34,603 bases of DNA from an uncultured candidate division WPS-2 bacterium. Lineage in GTDB: Bacteria > Vulcanimicrobiota > Vulcanimicrobiia > Vulcanimicrobiales > Vulcanimicrobiaceae. Both the position numbers and the translations under genes were made by a program. Of the stretch, positions 1-7,677 are shown in pieces. Numbering within the stretch: position 1 is the stretch's first letter; every line of letters starts with the position of its first letter. Below the pieces are notes generated by a model. It had not been told where the DNA came from and did not search any database. It was given only the letters and a program-made list of their open reading frames with translations. The stretch spans positions 1-34,603 of the forward strand of contig CALEYW010000040.1 of the NCBI GenBank assembly GCA_937927945.1, given 5' to 3'.

Positions 1-89
1 CGTCATGAGGCCCTACCAGGCAACGAAAACCTCACCTATTTCCGCGACCTGCTAGGGGTGTGGTTGATGACCCGACTACCTCCTGGTTG

Positions 90-284
90 TCAATCCACGT
101 TCATTCCGCAGGTGAGGTTTGCGACGCTTCTGGACATCGCCGCGGCCTGATCTGAGGCGAGGAACACCGCGGTGTTTGCGCCGTCCTCCAATGTCGGTAA
201 TCGTTTGAGCAGCGTCATGCCTTCCAGGAAGCGGCGGAAGTCATCCTGGGTCATCGGGAGATCGGGGTCGACGAGGGATACAGG
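90..284 (-). pseudogene. 3' remnant of a short-chain dehydrogenase/reductase (SDR)
   Basis: Read on the minus strand, this stretch gives about 64 residues that look like the C-terminal end of an SDR oxidoreductase. It includes LEGMTLLKRLPTLED, then NTAVFLASDQAAAMS, then a final LTCGMNVD and a TGA stop at 90-92. This matches the helix and last beta strand found at the end of classical SDRs. Reading upstream, an in-frame stop lies at 285-287. No Rossmann GxxxGxG motif or catalytic YxxxK is present, because the histidine kinase gene follows directly. It is therefore a truncated relic. The SDR assignment rests on motif memory. Confidence 0.6.
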
Positions 285-318
285 TCAACGCCGAAGCGCC
301 TGCCGATTCTTTAGCGCG

Positions 319-1431
319 TCAGCTTCGCGGGACTATGACGACAAATCGCGCGCCGCCTAGCCGTGAGTCTTCGAGGCCGACGCGCCCGCCCGCCCGTTCG
401 AGCATCAGTCGAACCAGCGCGAGGCCAATTCCACTACCGCTCGCCCCCGTAGCAGCGCGTTCGCCGATCGCGAAGATGCGATCGCGGTCGGCGGTCGCGA
501 TCCCCGGCCCATCGTCGTCGACGCTGACGCGCACGAAGCACCCGTCGATGACCTCGACGCCGACGAAGACATGGCCGCCGGGACGACCGTGCTTCACGGC
601 GTTTTCGATCAGGTTTACCAGCACAAGTGTGAGCCGGTCCGTATCGATCGTGACACGGACTTCAGGTACGTCGGCGATCGCAATCCCGACCCTCCGGGAG
701 GCCGCGGCTGCTGCGCATGCGTCATGCGCGGCCTCTAGCGCTTGCGACAGCGAACCGATCGATGGCGGCGAACCAGTATCGCGCATGTCCAAAAGCGAGA
801 TCTCGAACATCCCTTCGACCAGCCGGCTCATGCGCAACGACTCATCGTACGCTATCCGGAGAAAGCGGCGACGCGTGCTCTCGTCGACCGTTTCGTCGAG
901 CAGGGTCTCGAGATACCCGCGAATCGACGAGAGCGGCGTTCGCAGCTCGTGGCCTAGCGCCGAGAAGAACGCGTAGCGCTCGCGTTCCTGCGCGCCTCGC
1001 GCAAGAGCCTGCTCCAGCACGTCGTCCATCGGCGGCGCGGGCGAACCGAGATCGCACATGGTCCACCCGGTGTGCACTTCAAGTCCGGTAGCCGACTCCA
1101 GCGCCGCCGCAATGCGCGCGAGCGCGGAGCGAGCATCGATCGGCACCGCAGCAGATTTCCCTGGGCCGCGCGTCCCCGCCAGCAGGGCGGCGACGAAGAC
1201 ATCGCTGCCGGCATCATGGGCGAGCAGATCGCCGGCCCGGAGGACGACTCCAGCCGCGCGCGCGAACGTGGCCGCTGCGCGGCGTTCCAATCCGCGGGCG
1301 GCGCGCAGCCCGCTGCGCCAGGCAAGCCGCTCCAATTCAGGAAGCCTAGCCACGAGCACCGGTACGGAGGACGCACCGCCCGCGAGCATTCGTTGCGCAA
1401 ACGCATCGAGAGGCAGCAGCGATGCGTTCAC
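319..1431 (-). CDS. Soluble sensor histidine kinase
   Basis: This is the sensor kinase of a two-component pair. The HisKA box is SALGHELRTPLSSIRGYLE with phospho-acceptor His161. The ATPase domain shows an N box (LVNLIENAVKHG), a G1 box (VDDDGPGIA) and a G2 box (GSGIGLALVRLMLERAGG). No membrane segment or signal peptide is visible, so it should be cytoplasmic. Residues about 20-140 contain RAGDLLAHDAGSDVFVAAL, which is spaced like the core of a GGDEF domain but has a degenerate signature (GSDVF). This region may be an inactive GGDEF-like sensor fold. The start is GTG, one base after the regulator's stop, so the two genes are surely one operon. The signal sensed is unknown. Confidence 0.9.
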   Translation of the reverse strand: MNASLLPLDAFAQRMLAGGASSVPVLVARLPELERLAWRSGLRAARGLERRAAATFARAAGVVLRAGDLLAHDAGSDVFVAALLAGTRGPGKSAAVPIDARSALARIAAALESATGLEVHTGWTMCDLGSPAPPMDDVLEQALARGAQERERYAFFSALGHELRTPLSSIRGYLETLLDETVDESTRRRFLRIAYDESLRMSRLVEGMFEISLLDMRDTGSPPSIGSLSQALEAAHDACAAAAASRRVGIAIADVPEVRVTIDTDRLTLVLVNLIENAVKHGRPGGHVFVGVEVIDGCFVRVSVDDDGPGIATADRDRIFAIGERAATGASGSGIGLALVRLMLERAGGRVGLEDSRLGGARFVVIVPRS

Positions 1432-1432
1432 G

Positions 1433-2119
1433 TCAACGGACGAACTTGTAGCCGAAGCCGTGGATCGTCTGAAGCATGGACGGGAGCCGCGCGCGCTCCT
1501 CCAGTTTCAGTCGCAGGCGGCGCACGTGAACGTCGATCGTTCGCTCGTCGCCGTCGAAATCGTAGCCCCAAACTTTTTGCAGTAGCATGGCACGGGACAA
1601 CGCGACGCCGGGATTGGTCGCGAGCTCGAGCAGCAGCGCGAACTCGCGCGGCTTCAGCCCGATGTCGATGCCGTCGACGCGTGCCTCGCGAGCCGCTTCG
1701 TCGATCTGCAAACGGCCGAAGGTGAGCATCGCGGGTCCGGGGTTCGGGGCGAGACCGGCGCGACGGCCGATCGCCTTGACGCGCGCGACGAGCTCCCGCG
1801 GCGAAAACGGCTTCGTCACGTAGTCGTCCGCGCCGATCTCGAGGCCCACTACCCGGTCGATCTCGTCCGAACGGGCGGTGAGGACGACGATCGGCAGGTC
1901 GCGGCCTTCTCGACGCAGCGTTCGCACGATCTCGAAGCCGTCGATCATCGGCAGGCCGACGTCGAGGATCAGCACGTCCGCACCGGCACGAGCGAAGCGC
2001 AGGGCTGCCGGTCCGTCGACGGCTTCCTCGCAACGAAATCCCTCGCGCGAAAGATGGTGCACGACCAACTCGCGGATCGACGCATCGTCCTCCGCGACCA
2101 CGACTCGGGTAGCGGCCAT
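1433..2119 (-). CDS. OmpR/PhoB-family response regulator
   Basis: The 228-residue protein has a receiver domain at residues 5-118. Acidic pocket residues are E10, D11 and D12, the phospho-acceptor is Asp53 (LILDVGLP), the switch residue is Thr81 and the conserved lysine is Lys103 (TKPF). A winged-helix DNA-binding domain follows at about 130-226, ending in the typical RTIDVHVRRLRLKLE helix and the IHGFGYKF wing. It lies directly upstream of its kinase and diverges from the SRAP gene across about 84 bases, where the promoter should lie. No strong ribosome site precedes the ATG. The regulon is unknown. Confidence 0.93.
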   Translation of the reverse strand: MAATRVVVAEDDASIRELVVHHLSREGFRCEEAVDGPAALRFARAGADVLILDVGLPMIDGFEIVRTLRREGRDLPIVVLTARSDEIDRVVGLEIGADDYVTKPFSPRELVARVKAIGRRAGLAPNPGPAMLTFGRLQIDEAAREARVDGIDIGLKPREFALLLELATNPGVALSRAMLLQKVWGYDFDGDERTIDVHVRRLRLKLEERARLPSMLQTIHGFGYKFVR

Positions 2120-2203
2120 GCCGCAGGAGGTGCCCAGCCGTACCGAGCGCTAGTCGACGCGCGGGATGGTGTTCAGCTCGCGAGCGGGAATTCTTCAGCG
2201 CTC

Positions 2204-2884
2204 ATGTGCGCGCGTTTTTCGCTCAGCGACGTCGGCCGGCTGCTGGAACGCTACCCGGGCTTCCGCTCGAAGGCCGCCTATCCGCGCCGCTTCAACATCG
2301 CGCCGACGCAGGACGTGCTCGCCGCGCGCAACGACGGCGGCGGCGAGGTCGTACCGTTGCGCTGGGGACTGATCCCCTCGTGGGCCGAGGACGCCTCGAT
2401 CGGCCAGCGCCTCATCAACGCTCGGGCCGAGACGCTGACCCAGAGGGCCGCCTTTCGCGATGCCGTGGCCGCGCGGCGCTGCGTCATCTTCGCCGACGGC
2501 TTCTTCGAATGGGCGGGTGCGAAGAAGCGCCGCCAGCCGTACCGCATCACCGTCGACGGCGGCGCGCCCTTCGCGTTCGCAGGCTTGTACGAGCACTGGG
2601 AGGGCGCCGAGATCCCGCTCGATACGTGCACGATCGTAACGTGCGAGGCGAACCCGCTGCTCGCGCCGCTCCATGACCGCATGCCGGTGATCCTCCCCGA
2701 CGACGCGCTCGAGACCTGGCTGCACGGCGACCTCGCCGAAGCGCTCGCCGTGCTTGCGCCGTTCGACCCGGCACGCATGCAGTCGGCGCCGGTCACGCCG
2801 CAGATGAATCACCACACCTTCGAGGATCCGCGCGCGATCGTACCGCTGCCTGAGCTGCCCGCGGAGCCGACCCTGTTCGACTAG
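2204..2884 (+). CDS. SRAP-domain abasic-site DNA crosslinking protein (YedK/HMCES type)
   Basis: SRAP proteins cap abasic sites in single-stranded DNA by forming a thiazolidine through Cys2. I chose the ATG at 2204 because it is followed at once by a cysteine codon (MCARFSL), as catalysis requires after Met removal. The upstream in-frame ATG would bury this residue. Other family landmarks are NIAPTQ (31-36), Asn72 in LINARAE, Glu102 in FFEWAG, His157 in LHDRMP and the C-terminal NHHTFEDPRAI. The 226-residue length matches YedK. It stands alone, divergent from the two-component operon and convergent with a pseudogene 25 bases away. Confidence 0.93.
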   Translation: MCARFSLSDVGRLLERYPGFRSKAAYPRRFNIAPTQDVLAARNDGGGEVVPLRWGLIPSWAEDASIGQRLINARAETLTQRAAFRDAVAARRCVIFADGFFEWAGAKKRRQPYRITVDGGAPFAFAGLYEHWEGAEIPLDTCTIVTCEANPLLAPLHDRMPVILPDDALETWLHGDLAEALAVLAPFDPARMQSAPVTPQMNHHTFEDPRAIVPLPELPAEPTLFD

Positions 2885-2909
2885 CCGAATCGATGTCGGC
2901 TCGGATACG

Positions 2910-3549
2910 TCAGAATTCCGGCCAGCCGGCCATCGAGGTGTCGAAATGCGGTGGCGTAAATGCTGCGCGACATCGTGAAACCTCGAGTCCCTTCGCCGAT
3001 CCCGCGCGCACGAATTGCACGATCAACCGGTCGGTGCAGGGCAGCTCGGTCGTGTGACCGGCGCCGCGCACGAGCACCTGCTCGGCGTTCGGAAGATACG
3101 GGAGCTCTTCTGCGGCATAGCGAGGCGGCGTCGTCGGATCGTCCGATCCCGTAATCATCAAGATCGGCACATCGCTCCGGACGACATCGTTGAACCTCGG
3201 CGGCGTCGGCCGCACGTTCCAAATCGAGCAAGCATGCTGCTGCGCACGAAAGCGCAAATCGGCGGCGAAGGAGTGCGCGGCTGCCGCCTTCACATCGCCC
3301 TCTGCGATGAACGGCATTTCGTCAGCGCATGTGTACGAGAGGAAGGCGCCGTAGTCGAGAGCGCCGGCGAGTCCGCCTGACATGACGTTGAGAACCTGGC
3401 CGAGCGGGCCGTAGTCGGCGTGGCATGCGTCCGTCCCTGCGCGCACGGCGCCAAATGCAGCCCGAGCGCGGGGTATTCCGCTCGCGCAGCCACAGACGGC
3501 ATGAGCGCCAAGACGAACAGCGCCCCAGAATGCAGCGAACGATGCGCAC
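2910..3549 (-). pseudogene. Broken secreted alpha/beta hydrolase (TAP-like C-terminus)
   Basis: Three reading frames together look like one damaged hydrolase gene. A GTG at 3547-3549 overlaps the TAG of the upstream TonB-domain gene (TAGTG) and opens VRIVRCILG. The reading then shifts frame near 3521 into a signal peptide core (ALFVLALMPSVAARA) and a mature start EYPALGLHLAPC. Near 3440 it shifts again into the C-terminal half of an alpha/beta hydrolase. That half holds ITGSDDPTTPPRYAAEELP with the triad aspartate and VLVRGAGHTTELP with the histidine. The middle of the protein, including the GxSxG nucleophile, is missing. Two frame changes plus an internal deletion argue for a pseudogene. The 178-residue open stretch (2910-3446) is the longest intact piece. 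Confidence 0.65.
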
Positions 3550-4343
3550 TAAAACGTCACCACGAACCGATACGTGCCGACAACCGGCGCGCAGTCGAAC
3601 GTTCCCGCTTTGAAGAGCGACCGGCGGGCCGCGTCCACCGCGACGGCGTCGAGTTCGGGATGGCCCGACGACGTGTCGACCTCCGCATTCGCCGCACGGC
3701 CGTCGACGTCCACGGTGACCAACACCGTCGTGTTGCCGGTCCACTTGCTGGTGTAGGCGATGTCGGGGATCTGCGGTTCGAACGCGCGCAGCGTGCTCGG
3801 CAGTGAGTACGGCGCATCGCAGATCGCCGGCGCGTACGGCAGCGGAGCCGGGGCCTTCACCGGAACCGCCGCCGCCGCGCGCTGCTCGAACGCGGCGACC
3901 GGCTCGATCCGCGTCCAGCCGATCGAGCCGTGGCGCGAGTACGGGCTGTAGAACGGCCGGCACGCCACCGGCGCCGGCGCATCGAGCGACGTCACGACCG
4001 CGGCCTGCACGAACACCGGCTTGTCGAATCGCACCACGATCGGCGTCGCGCTGTGGTCGTTCCCCTCACCGAGCACGTGCGGCACGACGGCGTCCGTGAA
4101 GCGCACGTCGTAACGGCCGGTCCCGCTGAAGATCGACAGCGTTCCCGAGGCGCGGCCGCTGCGCGCCGGCGTCGTGAGGCCGAACGCGTAAGTGGTCGGG
4201 CCGATTGCCGTGACCACGCCCACGGTGACGTTGCACCAGCCGGGCAGTACAGCGGACGACGGTACCGGCGAGGGCGCGGCGGCGCCGGCCGTCGCCACGA
4301 CGACGGCGAGCGCCGCGGCGACGCGACGCACGACCGGGAACAT
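3549..4343 (-). CDS. Secreted protein with TonB-type C-terminal domain
   Basis: The 264-residue protein starts with a signal peptide (MFPVVRRVAAALAVVVATAG, then AAAPSP). A middle domain of about 150 residues is not recognised. It ends in a TonB C-terminal fold at about 195-264, with TVLVTVDVDGRAANAEVDTSSGH, then a final beta strand TYRFVVTF. True TonB has an N-terminal anchor and works with ExbB/ExbD, which are absent here. This protein probably belongs to the broader group of TonB-domain proteins of unknown role. Its ATG overlaps the preceding gene's stop by one base (TGATG), showing translational coupling. Confidence 0.75.
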   Translation of the reverse strand: MFPVVRRVAAALAVVVATAGAAAPSPVPSSAVLPGWCNVTVGVVTAIGPTTYAFGLTTPARSGRASGTLSIFSGTGRYDVRFTDAVVPHVLGEGNDHSATPIVVRFDKPVFVQAAVVTSLDAPAPVACRPFYSPYSRHGSIGWTRIEPVAAFEQRAAAAVPVKAPAPLPYAPAICDAPYSLPSTLRAFEPQIPDIAYTSKWTGNTTVLVTVDVDGRAANAEVDTSSGHPELDAVAVDAARRSLFKAGTFDCAPVVGTYRFVVTF

Positions 4344-4903
4344 CAGTTCACGCCGAACGCCGGGCCGTCGAGCAGGTACTGTTGCGCCTGCGCGATGTCG
4401 TCGTCGTCCCAGTCGAGGACGATCTCGGCGCGCGCGACGTCGCCGCGCGAAACGAGCAGCGCGGCGGAGACGACGCGCGCAACGTCGAGGTCCGACGAGC
4501 GCAGCGCGTACCCGATCGCCAGATCGTCGAGCGCGGCGATCGCCTCATGATACGCCGCCTCGAGGGCTTCGGGGATGTCGGGCGCCGCATCGGAGGTGAG
4601 CCGCACGATCTCGATCCACGTCGGCAAATGCAGGTAGTCCAGTGGGATCAGGGTCGTGTCGTCGGCGACGATCGCAGAGCCGAGCCGCACGAGGTGCGGC
4701 ACCGCGGCGTAGGCGGCGAGAAAGACGTCGCCCTCGCGCGCGAGGCGCGACCACAACTGCGACCAGACGCTCTCATCGCCGGGCTCGCCCGGCTGCAGCG
4801 GTTCGGTTTCCAGCAGCCGGAGATACTCCGCGATGCGCAGGCCGGAGCCGAAACAGTCGGGATACGCGTCCCAGCCGGGATCGCTCAATTCGAGCAGTGC
4901 CAT
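4343..4903 (-). CDS. Uncharacterised acidic, mostly helical protein
   Basis: A 186-residue protein without signal peptide or membrane segment. It carries a WSQLWSRLAREGDVF, AAYAAVPHLVRLG stretch at about 46-75. I recall a similar W-LWS-L...GDVY...AVPH pattern from unnamed proteins, some close to toxin-immunity genes, but I cannot name a family. The rest predicts as acidic helices, with a DWDDDD cluster near the end. Codon use is like the neighbours. It lies eight bases downstream of the MaoC gene and is coupled to the TonB-domain gene, so it may be co-transcribed with the cyclase operon. Confidence 0.6.
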   Translation of the reverse strand: MALLELSDPGWDAYPDCFGSGLRIAEYLRLLETEPLQPGEPGDESVWSQLWSRLAREGDVFLAAYAAVPHLVRLGSAIVADDTTLIPLDYLHLPTWIEIVRLTSDAAPDIPEALEAAYHEAIAALDDLAIGYALRSSDLDVARVVSAALLVSRGDVARAEIVLDWDDDDIAQAQQYLLDGPAFGVN

Positions 4904-4911
4904 CGGTGAGC

Positions 4912-5340
4912 TCAGTGCTCGTCTTTCTGGAGCACGCCGGTACCGTCGAGCACGAGTTCGCCGCGCTGGTTGACGACCGTCATCTTGCAGTGCAGCCGCC
5001 GGCGCTTCGGCACGAGTTCGATCAGTTCGGCCGTCGCGGTGAGCGTGTCGCCCAAGAACACCGGACGGCGGAACTTCAGACTCTGCTCGACGTACAGCCC
5101 GCCGGGCTTCTGCAACATGAGTCCGCCGACGGTGGAGAGCAGGCTCGCCGTGAGCATTCCGTGCGCGGCACGGCGTCCGAAGCGCGTCGTCTTCGCATAC
5201 TCCTCGTCCACGTGCAGCGGGTACTGATCGCCGCTGACCGCGGCGAAGAGCAGGATGTCGGCCTCGGTGATGGTCTTCGAGAACGTCGCCGTGTCTCCGA
5301 CGCGGAACTCATCGTACGATTTCACGCCGAAACCGGCCAT
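4912..5340 (-). CDS. MaoC-like (R)-specific enoyl-CoA hydratase
   Basis: The 142-residue hot-dog protein resembles short (R)-hydratases, which hydrate trans-2-enoyl-CoA to (R)-3-hydroxyacyl-CoA. The hydratase-2 signature FAAVSGDQYPLHVDEEYA supplies the Asp/His active-site pair and is followed by RAAHGMLTASLLS. I chose the ATG at 5340 because GGGAGG lies about 11 bases upstream and the family length fits. A longer reading would run into the cyclase gene. The cyclase ends four bases upstream, so the two are one transcript. The link between the two activities is unclear. The substrate could be a polyhydroxyalkanoate precursor or another enoyl thioester. Confidence 0.85.
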   Translation of the reverse strand: MAGFGVKSYDEFRVGDTATFSKTITEADILLFAAVSGDQYPLHVDEEYAKTTRFGRRAAHGMLTASLLSTVGGLMLQKPGGLYVEQSLKFRRPVFLGDTLTATAELIELVPKRRRLHCKMTVVNQRGELVLDGTGVLQKDEH

Positions 5341-5344
5341 GCTC

Positions 5345-7201
5345 TCAAGTGCCTCCCGGGCGGTGCGCGAGCGAATCTGCGTCGATTGCCAGGTCGCCGA
5401 CCGGACGACCTGCCTGGCCTGCTCGGATTCGCACGACCTCCACCGGATCCGGGATGCCGCGCAACGCAAGCGTGCCTCGTTCGCCCGGCGGCGCGAGGTC
5501 GGCGACCCGCGGATCGTCGGCGACGACGGCGCTCCTCACGATCTCGTCCCTCCCGGCGCCGTGCGCCACGCGCGACGCGATGTTGACGCTCCCGCCGAAG
5601 TAGTCGATGCGGTCGTTCGCACGCAGTGCGATGCACGGCCCGCGATGCATTCCGATCCGCAGCTGCAACGGCGCGACCGCTGCACCGAAGCGCTGCGCGG
5701 CGGCGACCGCGTCGCCCGGATCGACGAACACCGCCATCACCGCGTCGCCGATCGTCTTCACGATCGCTCCGCGGAACAGGGTGACCACCTCGTGCAGCGC
5801 GTCGAAGTGATCGCGCACCTGCCGGAACGCCCGCGCATCGCCGGCGGCGGCGTACATCTGCGTCGACCCGATGATGTCGGTGAACACGATCGTGAGCGAG
5901 CGGACGGCGACCTCGATGCCCTCGCCCAGCACTTCGCTCGAGAACAAGTCGCGGAACGGCTGCAGCGAGGTCACCTGCGCGGCGGTCGCGATCTGATCGG
6001 TGAGCTCCGCCCCGCTGAGGCGCACGACCGCGTCGCGCGGCCCGTCGTTGACGACGTGCACGCGTACGCTGCCGCTACGCACGACCGACGTCGCGAGCCC
6101 GACGCGGCCGTCGGTGAGCCGCACGTCCAACGAAGCCGCCCCCGCGTCGTCCTCGACGACGAACCGCGCCGCGCGCTCGGGCATCGCGTGCACGATGTAC
6201 GCGCCCGCCCGCAGCACGACGTCGAGCGACGCCGCAGCGCCGGACGGGAGCGCCGTCTGGGCGAGCGTCTGGCGCGCGGTTTGCGGGCCGGATCTGCAGT
6301 ACACGGGCGGCACGGCCGTGCGGCCGGAGGGACGGGCGTCGAACGTCACCTCGACGTTGCGGTCGAAGTCGGCGTCGTAGCCGACACCGCAACTCTCGCA
6401 GTGAACGCCCTCGCCCAGCGCGGAGAGCCGGCCGACCGCGTTCTTCTGCCCGCGGCAGCTGGGACAGATGATCGTCCACGACAGGTCGAGCAGGCCGCCC
6501 CGAGTCGCCGCCAGCATCACGGCGAGGACCCGCTCGCGGGGAAGCTGCCAGGCATCGGCGAGGACGTAGGGCCGCATCCGCGCGACCGCGGCGTCGTCAC
6601 CGTGGGCGACCAGCGAGGCGAGTCGGGCCGCGATCTCCGGCTCGTGCTCGGTGTGGGGCCGCAGCGCCTCGAGCGCGCCGACGAACGGTGCGACGCGACC
6701 CGGGCTCGCCGGTGGGACATCGGGCAGGTGGACCCGCGAGGAGACCGTTTCGCGCGCGGCGCGGGCCCGCTCGCCCGCCAGCGCGTAGGCCTTGCCGGCC
6801 CCTCGACGGCCGCGGGCAAGCACGAGCGGTGCCAGCACGGCACCGAGCGCGCCGCGCGCGTCGAGCTCGACCGAGTGCCTCAGCAGCGATCCGGTCCCCA
6901 CGGCGTGCACCCGCACGTCGGAGGCGAAGCGCGCGAACGGCCCACGCCGGAAGCGGCGCTCGACCGCGACCCGGTGCGGCGCCTCCCAGCGGAACGGCTG
7001 TTCGTCCCAGACCAGGCGCAGCGGGCCGAGGCGCGCCTCAGCGACCGCTTTGGAGACGCCGCCCGGCTGGGGCTCGTAGGTGTAACGGACCGGGGGCAAG
7101 CCGGCGTCCCGGTTGACCGCATCGGTATCGGAGATCGCGCCCCAGAGGCGCTCCGGCGGAACGTCGAACGTGAATTCGTACTGCTCCGCGAAGCGCTTCA
7201 C
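5345..7201 (-). CDS. Class III adenylate/guanylate cyclase with START-like and zinc-ribbon domains
   Basis: A 618-residue multidomain protein. Residues about 1-150 look like a START/SRPBCC fold (QYEFTFDVPPERLWGAISDT). A helical linker follows, then a zinc ribbon (CPSC...CESCGVGY), an adaptor region of the kind seen in DUF5939 cyclases, and the C-terminal class III catalytic domain. This has both metal aspartates (IVFTDIIGST and KTIGDAVMAVF) and the transition-state Asn/Arg in GGSVNIASRVA, so it should be active. The lysine in VKTIGD hints at ATP as substrate. I chose GTG at 7201 because it forms a GTGA overlap with the upstream gene's stop. No membrane segment is seen, so it is probably a cytoplasmic ligand-responsive enzyme. 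Confidence 0.88.
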   Translation of the reverse strand: MKRFAEQYEFTFDVPPERLWGAISDTDAVNRDAGLPPVRYTYEPQPGGVSKAVAEARLGPLRLVWDEQPFRWEAPHRVAVERRFRRGPFARFASDVRVHAVGTGSLLRHSVELDARGALGAVLAPLVLARGRRGAGKAYALAGERARAARETVSSRVHLPDVPPASPGRVAPFVGALEALRPHTEHEPEIAARLASLVAHGDDAAVARMRPYVLADAWQLPRERVLAVMLAATRGGLLDLSWTIICPSCRGQKNAVGRLSALGEGVHCESCGVGYDADFDRNVEVTFDARPSGRTAVPPVYCRSGPQTARQTLAQTALPSGAAASLDVVLRAGAYIVHAMPERAARFVVEDDAGAASLDVRLTDGRVGLATSVVRSGSVRVHVVNDGPRDAVVRLSGAELTDQIATAAQVTSLQPFRDLFSSEVLGEGIEVAVRSLTIVFTDIIGSTQMYAAAGDARAFRQVRDHFDALHEVVTLFRGAIVKTIGDAVMAVFVDPGDAVAAAQRFGAAVAPLQLRIGMHRGPCIALRANDRIDYFGGSVNIASRVAHGAGRDEIVRSAVVADDPRVADLAPPGERGTLALRGIPDPVEVVRIRAGQAGRPVGDLAIDADSLAHRPGGT

Positions 7202-7629
7202 GGAAAGACGGCGACGCCCGCCTTCGCGACGACGATGTCTTCGTCGATGCTCCCGCTGCTCACGCCGATCGCCCCGACGACGTGCCCCTCGGAGACCAGC
7301 GGAATGCCGCCGCCGATTCCGGTCACGCAATCGGCGGCCAGGGCGCTGCGCACGGTGGCGATCATGTCGCCGCCGCTTTCGTCGGCCGTCGCCCGCTTGC
7401 GCGTCGCGGCGGAGACGGCTTTGGTGAGCGCGATCGAGATCGAGGCGGTGCGCGCGCCGTCGCTGCGGCCGAACGCCAGCAGGTGGCCTCCGGCGTCGAC
7501 GACCGCGACACATTCGGGGACCCCGGTGCGGTCAGCCTCGGCCAGTGCGGCAACCAGGACAGCTTGAGCTCCGGCCGCCGTCAGGAACGGAGCGGTACCG
7601 GTATACGTTGAGCGCGAAGTGTTCGACAC
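7198..7629 (-). CDS. GlcG/HbpS-family heme-binding-like protein
   Basis: About 143 residues with the hallmarks of the GlcG/HbpS family: VAVVDAGGHLLAFGRSDGA, then SISIALTKAVSAA, then GIGGGIPLVSEGHVVGAIGVSG-like sequence near the end (here AIGVSSGSIDEDI). Members bind heme or small molecules, or assist oxidoreductases. The start is uncertain. GTG at 7629 is the only usual start before the conserved region, and purine-rich GGAGGGGAG lies somewhat far upstream. It is the first gene of the operon with the cyclase, which it overlaps by four bases. That pairing suggests a ligand-sensing role, but this is inference. Confidence 0.8.
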   Translation of the reverse strand: MSNTSRSTYTGTAPFLTAAGAQAVLVAALAEADRTGVPECVAVVDAGGHLLAFGRSDGARTASISIALTKAVSAATRKRATADESGGDMIATVRSALAADCVTGIGGGIPLVSEGHVVGAIGVSSGSIDEDIVVAKAGVAVFP

Positions 7630-7677
7630 GATGATGCCGATTTTGCCCGCCTCTGCTCCCCTCCCCTTCGAGCGCGC

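Noticed and set aside
1..150. Plus-strand frame open from the left edge (RHEALPGNENLTYFRDLLGV and onward to TGA at 148-150)
   Set aside because: Its last third lies antisense to the SDR remnant, third-position GC is not raised, and no family is recognised. It may be the tail of a gene outside the window, but cannot be supported.
7202..7513. N-terminal extension of the cyclase frame
   Set aside because: This part is Arg-rich shadow of the GlcG-like gene. The GTG at 7201 in a GTGA overlap begins the conserved START-like region.
5255..7567. 770-codon plus-strand open frame
   Set aside because: It is the shadow of the cyclase and MaoC genes in GC-rich DNA. It is Arg/Asp-rich with no domain, while the minus strand has clear catalytic motifs.
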